In this document: piece after piece, positions 46,286-54,638 of the stretch
Position numbering within the stretch: position 1 is the stretch's first letter
How the letters are laid out: each line of letters starts with the position of its first letter
Assembly: GCA_016718565.1 (NCBI GenBank)
Contig: JADKCZ010000002.1
Coordinates: 558,001 to 622,000, forward strand
Reading direction: 5' to 3'
Length of the DNA stretch: 64,000 nucleotides
Source: Anaeromyxobacter sp.
GTDB lineage: Bacteria; Myxococcota; Myxococcia; Myxococcales; Anaeromyxobacteraceae
Made by a program: the position numbers and the translations under genes
The notes under the pieces: generated by a model
The model's database searches: none
What the model saw: the letters and a program-made list of their open reading frames with translations, nothing else
Told to the model about the DNA's origin: nothing

Positions 46286-47469
46286 TTCCCGCCGGCGCCG
46301 CCGGCCACCCGCATCTCGACCCGGTCGCCCACCGCCAGCTCGCGCAGGCTGCGGGTGACCAGCGCGGTGCAGACCGTCTCCTTCACGTCGATGACCATCA
46401 GGTCGCCGATGACCTCGTTCGGCAGGCCGGCGTCGGCCGGGATGACCCCGAGCTCGAGGTCGTAGAGGTCGCCGCTGCGCACCACCCGGAAGACGTTGCC
46501 CTCCTCGACCCCGTCGGCCTTGCCCTTGTCGACGAAGACCACGTGCTGCTCGCCCAGCATGGTGAGGATGTCCACCTTGGCCGCCACGATGTGGCCGGCC
46601 AGGTCGCGGGTGTTGGGGCGCTGCGCCACCGGCCGGAGGAAGCGGTCGGTCCACGGGCCGAGCAGGTCGCCGCGCTCGATGGGCTCGTAGGTCGCGCCGA
46701 TCAGCACCGTCACGGCCTTCTGGTCCACCTTGACGGCCCGGGCCGTGCCCAGGATCTTCGACTGCCAGCCGAGCACCTCGTTGGTGACCGGGTGGGTGAT
46801 CTTCCGCTCGGTGCGATAGACCACGTAGGTCTCGCCGGGCACCACCTCGGCGGCCTTCTGGAAGCGGGCGTAGGCCCGGTCCTCGGTGGAGAGCAGCAGC
46901 TTCTCCTCGAAGGCGGCCACCAGGCTGCCCGAGGCCTCCACCTCGCGCGGCGTGACGAAGGCGTCGCGGCGGGCCACCACGGTGCGGGGGGCCACGAAGC
47001 CCACCTTGTACGGCCCCGCCACCGCCACCTCCTCGGCCTCGTCGAGCGGCTGCGGCGTCCCCATGTCGGCGCGGGAGAAGTCCTCCAGCTCCCTGGGCGC
47101 CTCGAGCGCGGGCTCGTCGGGCTCGTCGGACACGGCGATGCCGGGCGGCGCCGCGTCGACCCGCACCGGCGCCTCCTCGGCCGACGGGTAGAACCGCAGC
47201 ACGTTGCCCGGCTCGATCCAGTGCGGGTTGGTGATCTCCGGGTTGAAGGCCCAGACCTTGGGCCAGTACCAGGGGTTGTTCAGGAACCGGCCCGACAGGT
47301 CCCACAGGGTGTCGCCGGGGCGGATGGTGTAGGCGTCGGGCGGCGGCACGGCGGCCCTCCCCCCATCCGGCGCGGTGGCCGAGCCCTCCGCCGGCGGCGG
47401 CGCCGCCGGCTGCGACGAGGCCATGACCGGGAGGAGCGCTGCGAGGAGGAGGCTGGTGGTGCGCTTCAT
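46282..47469 (-). CDS. LysM domain envelope protein
   Basis: 395 residues with a signal peptide (MKRTTSLLLAALLPVMASSQ). A single LysM domain spans about residues 46-95: YTIRPGDTLWDLSGRFLNNP through NPHWIEPGNVLRFYP, the long WYWPKVWAFNPEITNPHWI variant common in myxobacteria. The remaining 300 residues are beta-rich with repeated short motifs (VVYRTERKITHPV, EVLGWQSKILGTARAVKV) and unknown function. The ATG overlaps the stop of the upstream lipoprotein gene (ATGA). It is likely anchored to peptidoglycan in the periplasm. Confidence 0.9.
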   Translation of the reverse strand: MKRTTSLLLAALLPVMASSQPAAPPPAEGSATAPDGGRAAVPPPDAYTIRPGDTLWDLSGRFLNNPWYWPKVWAFNPEITNPHWIEPGNVLRFYPSAEEAPVRVDAAPPGIAVSDEPDEPALEAPRELEDFSRADMGTPQPLDEAEEVAVAGPYKVGFVAPRTVVARRDAFVTPREVEASGSLVAAFEEKLLLSTEDRAYARFQKAAEVVPGETYVVYRTERKITHPVTNEVLGWQSKILGTARAVKVDQKAVTVLIGATYEPIERGDLLGPWTDRFLRPVAQRPNTRDLAGHIVAAKVDILTMLGEQHVVFVDKGKADGVEEGNVFRVVRSGDLYDLELGVIPADAGLPNEVIGDLMVIDVKETVCTALVTRSLRELAVGDRVEMRVAGGAGGN

Positions 47470-48395
47470 GGACCACTCCTTTCCGGGGTGCCGGCCGGCG
47501 AGTCGCCGTCGGTGCCTCCGGAGATGGCTGCCAGCCGGTCGCCTGCCCGACGGGCGGCCGGCGTGCCGGGGAACTGCGTGACGAGGCGGGTGAGGACCTT
47601 CTTCTCGGCGTCGGCGTCGCCCGCGCGCGCCTCGCAGGTGGCCAGGCGCTCCATGGCGTCGCCGATGGCGCGGCCGGCCGGGTACTCCTCGAGGGCGCGG
47701 CGGGCCAGCGTGCAGGCGGCGGCGTCCCGCCCGGACTCGGCGTAGGCGTCGCCGGCCTCGACCAGCGCCGCGGCGGCCTGCGGGTGGTGCGGGTAGCGGC
47801 CGACGAAGTCTTCCAGGGCGTGGGCGCGGTCCAGCCCGGCGGCGCGCCGGGCCGCCTTGAGCTCGGCCTCGGCCTCGGCCGAGAGCTCGCGGCCGCCGCG
47901 GCGCCCCAGCGCCTCCAGGCGGGACGGATCCGGCTCCTGGATGGGCACCGCGGTGGGCACCGGTGGCGGGCGCCGGGCCGGGCGCTCGGCCCGGGACGGC
48001 TCCACCTTGATGACGGCGAGCCCGGCGGGCGCCTGGCGCTCGGCCGGCGGCGGCCCCATCTTCACGACCTCGAGCCCCTGCGGCACCAGGGTGGCGGGCT
48101 CCGGGAGGCCAGCGCCGGCCGGCCGCGCCGCGGCCGGCTCGGCGCCGCGGCCGAGGCGCGCCGTCAAGAGGTCCACCCGGGCGGCCAGGCCCTCCAGCGT
48201 GCGCTGCAGGGCCTGGTTCTCCTGCCGCACCTGGCCCAGCTCGGCGCGCAGCACCTCGACCTCGCCGCGAGCCTGCGCGTCCGCGCCGGCGCAGCCGGCG
48301 ACGAGGAGCGCCGCGACGAGCGCGGCCTCTGGGGGGAAGGGGCTCAAGGCTCGGAAAATTCTAGGTGAGATCGGGGCCGGGTCAAGGAACGGCAC
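47466..48395 (-). CDS. Coiled-coil/TPR lipoprotein, YbgF/BamD-like
   Basis: About 309 residues. The start is uncertain: GTG 48395 (overlapping the pgeF stop) or TTG 48347; both lead into a lipobox AALLVAGCAG. A coiled-coil segment follows (ARGEVEVLRAELGQVRQENQ and on), then a Pro-rich linker and a TPR-like C-terminal half (LEDFVGRYPHHPQAAAALVE, then CTLARRALEEYPAGRAIGDA). This layout is that of CpoB/YbgF with an added lipid anchor, suggesting a role in coordinating the envelope. It is between pgeF and the LysM gene in one unit, overlapping both. Confidence 0.82.
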   Translation of the reverse strand: MPFLDPAPISPRIFRALSPFPPEAALVAALLVAGCAGADAQARGEVEVLRAELGQVRQENQALQRTLEGLAARVDLLTARLGRGAEPAAARPAGAGLPEPATLVPQGLEVVKMGPPPAERQAPAGLAVIKVEPSRAERPARRPPPVPTAVPIQEPDPSRLEALGRRGGRELSAEAEAELKAARRAAGLDRAHALEDFVGRYPHHPQAAAALVEAGDAYAESGRDAAACTLARRALEEYPAGRAIGDAMERLATCEARAGDADAEKKVLTRLVTQFPGTPAARRAGDRLAAISGGTDGDSPAGTPERSGP

Positions 48396-49137
48396 CCCGC
48401 GCCGATATCGGCGGCGGCGCGGCGAAGGCCACCATCCGCCCGGTCCGGCCGGCGTCCCGGCGGTGGGAGAAGAAGGCCTGGCGCTCGCACGCGGTGCACC
48501 GGCCGAGGACCTCGACCTCCACCACCCCGGCCTCCCGCAGCGCCGAAAGGTTGGCGGCCCACAGGTCGAGGCGCGGCGCCGCCCCGCCCGCGCGGACCAC
48601 CACGGCGGGCCCGAAGGCGGCCTCGAAGCGGGCCGCCAGCTCGGGCGACACCTCGTAGCAGCACGGCCCGATGGAGGGCCCCACCACGGCCCGCAGCCGG
48701 CCGGCCGGGACGCCGGCCGCTCCCGCCAGGGCCCGCACCCCCGCCGCCGCGGCCCGCTCCAGGCTGCCGCGCCAGCCGGCGTGGACCGCCGCCACCGCGG
48801 CGCCGTGCGGCGCGGCCAGCAGCAGCGGCACGCAGTCCGCCACCGCCACGCAGGCCGCCAGGCCCGGCCGGACCGACACCACCGCGTCGGCCTCCTGGCA
48901 GGGAGCCGAGGGGGCCTCGGCGCGGGCCACCGCCACCCCGTGCACCTGCCGCACCCGCGCGAAGGCCAGCCCGGTGGCCGCCTCCAGCCGGCGCCAGTTC
49001 TCGGCCACCGCCGCGGGGTCGTCGCCCACCAGGTCACCCAGGTTGAGGGCGTCCCAGGGCGGGGGCGAGGCGCCCCCGGCGCGGGTGGTGAAGCCGTGGG
49101 GCAGGCCGGCCAGCAGGCGGCTCTCGAGGATCTCCAC
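48382..49137 (-). CDS. pgeF: Peptidoglycan editing factor PgeF (laccase domain, YfiH family)
   Basis: 251 residues from GTG 49137; the frame is open upstream, but a start there would overlap the divergent GGDEF gene, and this start gives the family's normal length. The conserved pattern is complete: FTTRAGGASPPPWDALNLG, VRQVHGVAVA, VAVADCVPLLLA, AAVHAGWRGSLERAAA, VGPSIGPCCYEVSPEL and FFSHRRDAGRTGRMVAF. Metal ligands H, C and H lie in the QVHG, ADC and HAGWRG motifs. PgeF removes wrong amino acids from peptidoglycan precursors. The downstream lipoprotein and LysM genes fit a cell-envelope unit. Confidence 0.93.
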   Translation of the reverse strand: MEILESRLLAGLPHGFTTRAGGASPPPWDALNLGDLVGDDPAAVAENWRRLEAATGLAFARVRQVHGVAVARAEAPSAPCQEADAVVSVRPGLAACVAVADCVPLLLAAPHGAAVAAVHAGWRGSLERAAAAGVRALAGAAGVPAGRLRAVVGPSIGPCCYEVSPELAARFEAAFGPAVVVRAGGAAPRLDLWAANLSALREAGVVEVEVLGRCTACERQAFFSHRRDAGRTGRMVAFAAPPPISARGAVP

Positions 49138-49198
49138 CGGCCACGCATAGCGCGGATGGCAGGCGCCTTGATAGGCTGCCGCGCCACGCTCGAGGACC

Positions 49199-50671
49199 AT
49201 GCTCCGCTCCATCCAGCGCTCCATCGGCCGCAAGCTGCTCGTGGCGGTCGGACTCCCCAGCATCGTCGTCGCCCTCGCCGGCGTCCTCTGGCTCCGCCAC
49301 GAGGCCCAGGTGGAGGCCCCCGGGCTGGAGCCCGCCTTCCGCCTGGCCATCCTGGGCGTCCTGCTGTTCGCGGCGCTGATGGCGCTGATCCACGCGGTGG
49401 CGGTGCGGGTGCTGCTGGAGCAGCGGCTGCAGCGGCTGTCCGCCTCGCTGCGGCGGGCCCGCCAGGGCGACTTCCTCCACCGCCTCCCGGCCGACGACGC
49501 CGACGAGCTCGGCGACCTGGCCCGGACCTTCAACTCCACCATGGCCGCCATCACCGACCTGCACGCCCGCCGCCTCGACGACGAGGCCTCGCTGGCGGCC
49601 CTGCAGCGCGAGCTGGCGCTCAAGTCCCAGCTGGAGGCGCGGGTGCAGGAGCTGGAGCTGCTCCACCGGCTGGCCGGCGCGCTGGCGGCGGCCATGGACC
49701 TCGAGACCCTGGCCCGGCGCCTGGCCGAGCTGGTGGCCGCCCGCCTGCCCGGCACCTCCTTCGCCCTGCTGCTGGCCGACGAGGTGACCCAGGAGTGGGT
49801 GGTCCGCGGCGTGGCCGGGCTGGACGGCGCCATCGCCGGCACGCGGCTGGCCCTGGCGGCCGGGCTGGCCGGGCGGGCCGCCGCCGAGCGGCGCGTGCTG
49901 GTGGCCGAGGGGGAGGAGGCCGCCGCCGCGCTGCCCTGGGCCTCGCCGGCCCCGGGCTCGGTGCTGGCGGCGCCCCTGCTGCAGGGCGAGGGCTGCGCCG
50001 GGGTCATGCTCTACGGGCGCGCCGGCGGCTTCGGCGAGCCCGAGCGCCGCCTCATCGAGTCGGCCGCCCTGCAGGTGGCCACCGCGGTGGAGGGCGCCAG
50101 GCTGCACCAGGCCATGGTGCGGCTCTCCCAGACCGACACCCTCACCGGCGTGCAGAACCGCCGGCAGCTCTTCGCCCGCCTGGAGCTGGAGCACGAGCGG
50201 GCCGCCCGCTTCGGCGAGCCCTTCGCCCTGCTGCTGGTGGACGTGGACCGCTTCCGCGAGCTCAACGAGGCCGCCGGGCACGCCGCCGGCGACGCCGCGC
50301 TGCGCGAGGTGGCGGCCCTGCTCGGGCGCGAGGTGCGGGCCGTGGATCTGGTGGCGCGCTACGGCGGCGAGGAGTTCGCGGTGGTGCTGCCGCGCACCGG
50401 CCCGGGCGAGGCCGCCGAGACCGGTGAGCGGCTCCGGGCGGCGGTGGCCGGGTCGGGCTTCGAGGCGGCGCCGGGCGGGCGGATCACGGTGTCGGTGGGT
50501 GGGGCCTGCTTCCCCGGCGACGCCCGCGACCTGGCCTCGCTGGTGGACTCGGCGGACGCGGCCCTGTTCGCGGCCAAGCAGGCCGGACGCGACGCGGTGC
50601 GGCTGCACCAGCCCGGGATGCGGACCGCGCCGGAGCGGCGGCGCGACCTGCAGGGCACCGGAGCGCCGTAG
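49199..50671 (+). CDS. Membrane diguanylate cyclase with HAMP, coiled coil, GAF and GGDEF domains
   Basis: 490 residues. Two membrane helices (about 14-33 and 46-70) enclose a very short periplasmic loop, then a HAMP domain (RQGDFLHRLPADDADELGDL) and a coiled coil (about 130-165). A GAF domain covers about 165-305, and GGDEF about 315-475. The active-site motif is GGEEF at 389-393, with RAVD at 380-383 exactly five residues upstream, so the inhibitory site is present. The enzyme should make c-di-GMP and be feedback-inhibited. There is no EAL domain. It is divergent from pgeF, 61 bases apart. Confidence 0.95.
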   Translation: MLRSIQRSIGRKLLVAVGLPSIVVALAGVLWLRHEAQVEAPGLEPAFRLAILGVLLFAALMALIHAVAVRVLLEQRLQRLSASLRRARQGDFLHRLPADDADELGDLARTFNSTMAAITDLHARRLDDEASLAALQRELALKSQLEARVQELELLHRLAGALAAAMDLETLARRLAELVAARLPGTSFALLLADEVTQEWVVRGVAGLDGAIAGTRLALAAGLAGRAAAERRVLVAEGEEAAAALPWASPAPGSVLAAPLLQGEGCAGVMLYGRAGGFGEPERRLIESAALQVATAVEGARLHQAMVRLSQTDTLTGVQNRRQLFARLELEHERAARFGEPFALLLVDVDRFRELNEAAGHAAGDAALREVAALLGREVRAVDLVARYGGEEFAVVLPRTGPGEAAETGERLRAAVAGSGFEAAPGGRITVSVGGACFPGDARDLASLVDSADAALFAAKQAGRDAVRLHQPGMRTAPERRRDLQGTGAP

Positions 50672-50687
50672 GGCGGGCGGCCGGCCT

Positions 50688-50717
50688 GCTCGTATGGCCG
50701 GAGCTCGTATGGCCGGA
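50688..50717. repeat. Direct tandem repeat, 2 x 15 bp, between convergent genes
   Basis: GCTCGTATGGCCGGA is present twice in a row between the stop codons of the GGDEF gene and the pseudo-receiver coiled-coil gene. It may be a minor duplication; each unit carries a short GGCC palindrome. Confidence 0.8.
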
Positions 50718-50719
50718 GC

Positions 50720-52147
50720 TCAGCTGGCCCGGGGCTCGGCGGGCTCGGCGGGCTCGGCGGGCGCCGGCACGGCCGCCTCGGCGGGCTCAGTCACGGACGC
50801 CTCGGCCCCCGCCACCGGCCCGGCACCCGCCACCGGGTCGGCACGCTCCAGCGGCTCGGCGGCCACCACCGGCGCGGCACCCGCCACCGTCGCGGCGGCC
50901 AGCTCGGCCACCAGCGCCGCGGCCCTGACCAGCGCCTGGTCGCGCTCGCCGGTGGCGCGGGCCAGCATGGCCGACAGCTCCTCGGTGTCGGAGCGGGCGC
51001 GGTCCAGCCCGGCCTGCAGCGCCGACTCCTGCACCATGGCGGCCTGGCGCTCCTGGGAGTGCTCGGCCGAGCGCCGCTCCTGCTCGCGCCGGGCCTGGCG
51101 CAGCAGGGCGTCGCGCGCCGCCACCTCCTCCTCCAGGCCGGCCACCCGCTCGGTGGCCTCGCCCAGCTGCCGCGCCAGGGCCGCCTCCCGCGCCAGCGCC
51201 GCCCGGTGCAGGGCCGCCTGCTCGTGCAGCCGCTTCTCGGTGGAGGCCACCACCTCGATGAGGTCCTTCTCCTCGCGCGCCTTCTCCAGCAGCAGGCCGT
51301 CCACCGACGCGCCGTGGGCCGCCTCCCGGACCTCCAGCCTGGCCCGCAGCTCGACCACCTGGCCCTGCCGCTCCTCCGCCTCCAGCCGGGCCCGCTGCGC
51401 CTCCACCGCGGCGGCGTGGACCCGCTCGTCGCTGCCGGCCACCTCGCGCTCGCGCACCTCCCAGAGCTCGGCCAGGCGGGCCAGCTGCGCCTCGCGCCAG
51501 CGCAGCTCCTCGCGCAGCAGCGCCACCCGGCCCTCCGGCGTGGCCAGCAGCTCGCGCCGCGGCGGCGGGCGCAGCCGCTCGGCCTCGGCCGCCAGCTCCT
51601 CGCGCCGCTCGCCGACCGACTGGAAGGCACGGGCCGCGAAGAGCCGGTCGGCCTCGGTGAGGGCGTCCCGCCGGACGCGCCGCGGCAGGCTCGGGGGACC
51701 GGCGGAGCGCGGCGGCGCGGCCGGGGCCGCCACCTCCTCCAGGTCCGCCTCGTCCAGCTCGCCCGGCTCGGCCTCCTCGAGCAGGCGCCGGACCAGGCCC
51801 CTGAGCGCCCCGGTGTCGAGCGGCAGCGCCAGGTAGGCGCTGGCCGCGTAGGGGGTGCGGGCGTGCTCCGCCAGGGAGGCCGGGGCGGTCTCGCCGCTGT
51901 AGAGGATCAGCGGCAGGCCCACCGTGGCCGCGCCGTGGCGCAGGCGGGCGCACAGCGAGAAGCCGGAGAGGTCGGGCAGCTCGGCCCGCACCAGCAGGAG
52001 GGCCGGCGGGCGCGCCGCCAGGGCCAGCTCCGCCTCGCCGGCGCTGCCGGCCACCTCGGTGAGGTGGCCGTCCTCCCTGAGGAAGGAGGCCAGCGACAGC
52101 GCGAAGGGGCCGTCCGGCTCGACGATGAGGATGCGGGCGACGCTCAT
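50720..52147 (-). CDS. Pseudo-receiver coiled-coil protein (FrzS/AglZ-like layout)
   Basis: 475 residues. Residues 4-120 form a receiver fold (RILIVEPDGPFALSLASFLR), but the phosphorylation aspartate is replaced (LLLVRAELPDLSG, R in place of D) and so is the conserved lysine (SAYLALPLD). After an acidic linker, about residues 165-410 form a long, Glu/Arg/Ala-rich coiled coil (for example RLEAEERQGQVVELRARLEV). The C-terminus is low complexity with repeated PAEPAEPAEP. The same order is known for FrzS and AglZ, motility regulators of Myxococcus, but this protein is shorter than AglZ and homology cannot be claimed by eye. It begins 12 bases after the stop of the MoxR gene, on the same strand. 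Confidence 0.85.
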   Translation of the reverse strand: MSVARILIVEPDGPFALSLASFLREDGHLTEVAGSAGEAELALAARPPALLLVRAELPDLSGFSLCARLRHGAATVGLPLILYSGETAPASLAEHARTPYAASAYLALPLDTGALRGLVRRLLEEAEPGELDEADLEEVAAPAAPPRSAGPPSLPRRVRRDALTEADRLFAARAFQSVGERREELAAEAERLRPPPRRELLATPEGRVALLREELRWREAQLARLAELWEVREREVAGSDERVHAAAVEAQRARLEAEERQGQVVELRARLEVREAAHGASVDGLLLEKAREEKDLIEVVASTEKRLHEQAALHRAALAREAALARQLGEATERVAGLEEEVAARDALLRQARREQERRSAEHSQERQAAMVQESALQAGLDRARSDTEELSAMLARATGERDQALVRAAALVAELAAATVAGAAPVVAAEPLERADPVAGAGPVAGAEASVTEPAEAAVPAPAEPAEPAEPRAS

Positions 52148-52159
52148 GGCGCCGGGATC

Positions 52160-53065
52160 CTACCCCAGGACCTCGGCCACCCGGGCCCGCACCCGCTCGG
52201 CGTCGGCCTGGTGCTTCAGGACCACGTCGAGCGTGGCCGCCAGGGACTCGGCGTCGAGCGCGCCGGCGCCCAGCACCAGCAGGGCCCGGGCCCAGTCGAT
52301 GGTCTCGGAGATGGACGGCGCCTTGCGCAGGTCCATGGCCCGCAGCCGGGCCGCCGCCGCCACCACCTGGCGGGCCAGCGCCTCGCCGGCCTCCGGCACC
52401 CGGGCCCGCACCACCGCCAGCTCCCGCTCCTGCCCGGGGAAGTCGAGGTGCAGGTGCAGGCAGCGGCGCCTGAGGGCGTCGGACAGCTCGCGGCTGGCGT
52501 TGGAGGTGAGCACCACCCGCGGCACCACCTTGGCCCGCAGGGTGCCCAGCTCCGGCACCGTCACCGCCCAGTCGGAGAGGACCTCCAGCAGGAAGGCCTC
52601 CAGCTCCGGGTCGGCCTTGTCCACCTCGTCCACCAGCAGCAGCGTGGGGCGGGGGCTCCGGATCACCTGCAGGATGGGCCGGGGCAGCAGGAACCGCTCG
52701 CTGAAGAAGAAGTCGCCCTCGGCCGCGATGAGGTCGGCCGCCTCGGCCAGGGTGGCGGCGCCCGCCACCGCGGGGCCGAGCCGGTCGCGGAGCAGCTGGG
52801 TGTAGAGCAGCTGCTTCGAGTACTCCCACTCGTAGAGCGCCTTGGCCTCGTCGAGCCCCTCGTAGCACTGCAGCCGGACCAGCTCGCGGCCGGAGGCGCG
52901 GGCGAAGGCCAGCCCGAGCTCGGTCTTGCCGACGCCGGCCGGCCCCTCCACCAGCAGCGGCTTCTCCATGCGGTCGGCCAGGAAGACGGCCGTGGCGATC
53001 TCCCGGGAGGCCAGGTACCCGGCCGTCCCCAGCTCCCGCGTCACCACCTCGACGGACTCGAACAT
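52160..53065 (-). CDS. MoxR-family AAA+ ATPase
   Basis: 301 residues from ATG 53065; an ATG 14 codons upstream is less likely since the family starts near the chosen point. Walker A is GPAGVGKTE (41-49) and Walker B LLLVDEVDKAD. The sensor 1 asparagine is in VVLTSNASREL, followed by DALRRRCLHLHLDFP. MoxR ATPases work as chaperone-like remodelers, often with von Willebrand-A proteins; none lies next to it. Here the only partner is the pseudo-receiver coiled-coil gene just downstream. The FFSERFLLPRP segment belongs to the family insert. Confidence 0.93.
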   Translation of the reverse strand: MFESVEVVTRELGTAGYLASREIATAVFLADRMEKPLLVEGPAGVGKTELGLAFARASGRELVRLQCYEGLDEAKALYEWEYSKQLLYTQLLRDRLGPAVAGAATLAEAADLIAAEGDFFFSERFLLPRPILQVIRSPRPTLLLVDEVDKADPELEAFLLEVLSDWAVTVPELGTLRAKVVPRVVLTSNASRELSDALRRRCLHLHLDFPGQERELAVVRARVPEAGEALARQVVAAAARLRAMDLRKAPSISETIDWARALLVLGAGALDAESLAATLDVVLKHQADAERVRARVAEVLG

Positions 53066-53525
53066 GCCGCCACTTATAAGGAACTCGGCGGGAAAGGGGG
53101 AGGCCATTCGCCGCAGGGTGCGGCCTCCGCGGGTCGGTTCGCACCCTGTGGTCGCGGGACCCCACCCTGCGGCCTCCGCCGGCCAGCCCAACCAGCCGGA
53201 TTCTCTCACCAGGCCCCTCCCCTCACCTCCGGCACGAGCCTTGTATTGAGGTCGCTGCAGTTCCCGCCGGAGGCCGGACGCAGACCTCGCGATGACGAGG
53301 CTCAGCAACACCAGCGCGAGTCGTAGGTCAACCTCCCGTCGTACGTCTAAGTCGATGGCAGTCCGGAGCGTCGACTCCCCCCACCCGACCGAAGGCCCCC
53401 GTGGCCCCGGCGGGACAGAACGAGAGCAGCGGGCGCGAGAGCGCCGAAGCTGGGAGGCCGCCGGGAGACCGAGCGGCCTTTCGCTTTTCCCGGCCCCCCC
53501 GTCCCGGGCTAGACTCCGCGCACCT
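53066..53525. other. Divergent intergenic region upstream of the PilT/PilU-like gene
   Basis: 460 bases between the MoxR gene (minus) and the PilT/PilU gene (plus). It is less GC-rich than coding DNA in the region around 53290-53365. Repeats include TGCGGCCTCCGC at 53119-53130 and 53168-53179, and an inverted pair CGCAGGGTGCG (53112-53122) and CGCACCCTGTG (53140-53150). A sigma54-like site lies at 53231. The frame in phase with the pilus gene is open from 53292, but the added 78 residues are Arg/Ser/Pro-rich and show no coding-like codon bias, so I treat them as leader. Confidence 0.6.
53231..53244 (+). promoter_or_regulatory. Candidate sigma54 (RpoN) -24/-12 promoter
   Basis: GGCACGAGCCTTGT: the GG element and the G of the -12 element are exactly 10 bases apart, as in the TGGCAC-N5-TTGC consensus. 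Two consensus positions deviate (C for the T before GG; T for the C of GC). Transcription would begin near 53256 and read into the PilT/PilU gene with a leader of about 270 bases. Pilus genes of Myxococcus (pilA) use sigma54, which makes the match plausible but not proven. Confidence 0.4.
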
Positions 53526-54638
53526 ATGGAAGGCCAGGGCCCACTCAGCGAAGACATGTTCCACTCGCTCCTGCAGCTGGCGGTGAAGCGCCAGGCGAGC
53601 GACGTCCACTTCGAGGTCGGCTACCCACCCACGTACCGGGTGTTCGGGGAGCTGCTGGCGGCCAAGTACCCGCCGCTGACCCACGCCGACACCGAGGCCA
53701 TCGCCAACTTCGTGCTGCAGGCGCCCGGCTCCGGCTACACCCCGCTCGACTTCCGCGAGGCGGACCGGAGCTACTCGCTCACCGGGGTCTCGCGCTTCCG
53801 CGCCAGCATCTTCAAGCAGCGCGGCACCTGGGGCGCGGTGATGCGGACCATCCCGTTCGCCATCCCCGACTTCGACCCGCTCAACCTGCCGCCGGTCATC
53901 CGCACCATCGCCGAGGCCCGCCGCGGCCTGATCATCGTCACCGGGGCCACCGGCAACGGCAAGTCCACCACCATCGCCGCCATCATCAACCACATCATCC
54001 AGGCGGAGCGGCTGCACGTCATCACGGTGGAGGACCCCATCGAGTTCCTCTTCCCGGGCGGCAAGGGGCTGGTCATCCAGCGCGAGGTGGGCTCGGACAC
54101 CGCCAGCTACTCCGACGCCCTGCGCGCCGCCCTGCGGCAGGACCCGGACATCATCATGGTGGGCGAGCTGCGCGACCGCGAGTCCGCCGACATCTGCCTC
54201 AAGGCGGCCGAGACCGGCCACCTGGTCATCACCTCGCTGCACACCCCGGACGTGCCGCGGGCGGTGGGCCGGCTGGTGGGGCTCTTCCCCTCCGACGAGC
54301 AGGACACGGTGCGGGCCCGCCTGGCCGACAACCTCCAGGCCGTGGTGGCGCTGCGGCTGCTCATGCGGGCCGACGCGGCCGGGCTGATCCCGGCGGTGGA
54401 GGCGCTGCTGGCCACCTCCACGGTGCGCGAGCTGATCCGCAACGGGGCCAAGATCGACGACCTGCGCAGCTACATGGAGAACGCCGGCACCGACCTGGGC
54501 ATGCACAGCTTCGACCAGTTCCTCTACCGGCTGCACGACCAGAAGAAGATCTCGCTCGACACCGCCCTGGGCAACGCCACCAACCGCGCCGACCTGGAGC
54601 GGCGCATCATGATGGAGACGGGGGGCCGCAGCGCGTGA
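53526..54638 (+). CDS. PilT/PilU-family type IV pilus retraction ATPase
   Basis: 370 residues from ATG 53526. The N-terminal PAS-like domain starts FHSLLQLAVKRQASDVHFEV, as in all PilT proteins. Walker A GATGNGKST is at 140-148, the Asp box ITVEDPIEFLF, Walker B IIMVGELRDRESADI, and the His box ETGHLVITSLHTPD. The C-terminal part (STVRELIRNGAKIDDLRSYM, then GMHSFDQFLYRLHDQKKI) is closer to PilU than to PilT, which has AIRNLIRE. It should power or assist pilus retraction at the inner membrane. Its stop overlaps the PilZ-gene start by 4 bases (GTGA), coupling ATPase and PilZ protein. Confidence 0.93.
   Translation: MEGQGPLSEDMFHSLLQLAVKRQASDVHFEVGYPPTYRVFGELLAAKYPPLTHADTEAIANFVLQAPGSGYTPLDFREADRSYSLTGVSRFRASIFKQRGTWGAVMRTIPFAIPDFDPLNLPPVIRTIAEARRGLIIVTGATGNGKSTTIAAIINHIIQAERLHVITVEDPIEFLFPGGKGLVIQREVGSDTASYSDALRAALRQDPDIIMVGELRDRESADICLKAAETGHLVITSLHTPDVPRAVGRLVGLFPSDEQDTVRARLADNLQAVVALRLLMRADAAGLIPAVEALLATSTVRELIRNGAKIDDLRSYMENAGTDLGMHSFDQFLYRLHDQKKISLDTALGNATNRADLERRIMMETGGRSA

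Noticed and set aside
49138..49200. Longer PgeF with a start overlapping the GGDEF gene
   Set aside because: It would overlap the divergent gene start, and the added residues are not part of the family.
50688..50717. Phage or integrase attachment site
   Set aside because: It is only a 2 x 15-bp repeat between convergent genes, without an integrase, tRNA or inserted element.
53292..53525. N-terminal extension of the PilT/PilU protein
   Set aside because: The 78 added residues are Ser/Arg/Pro-rich, the codon use is unlike neighbours, and the ATG at 53526 gives the conserved family start.
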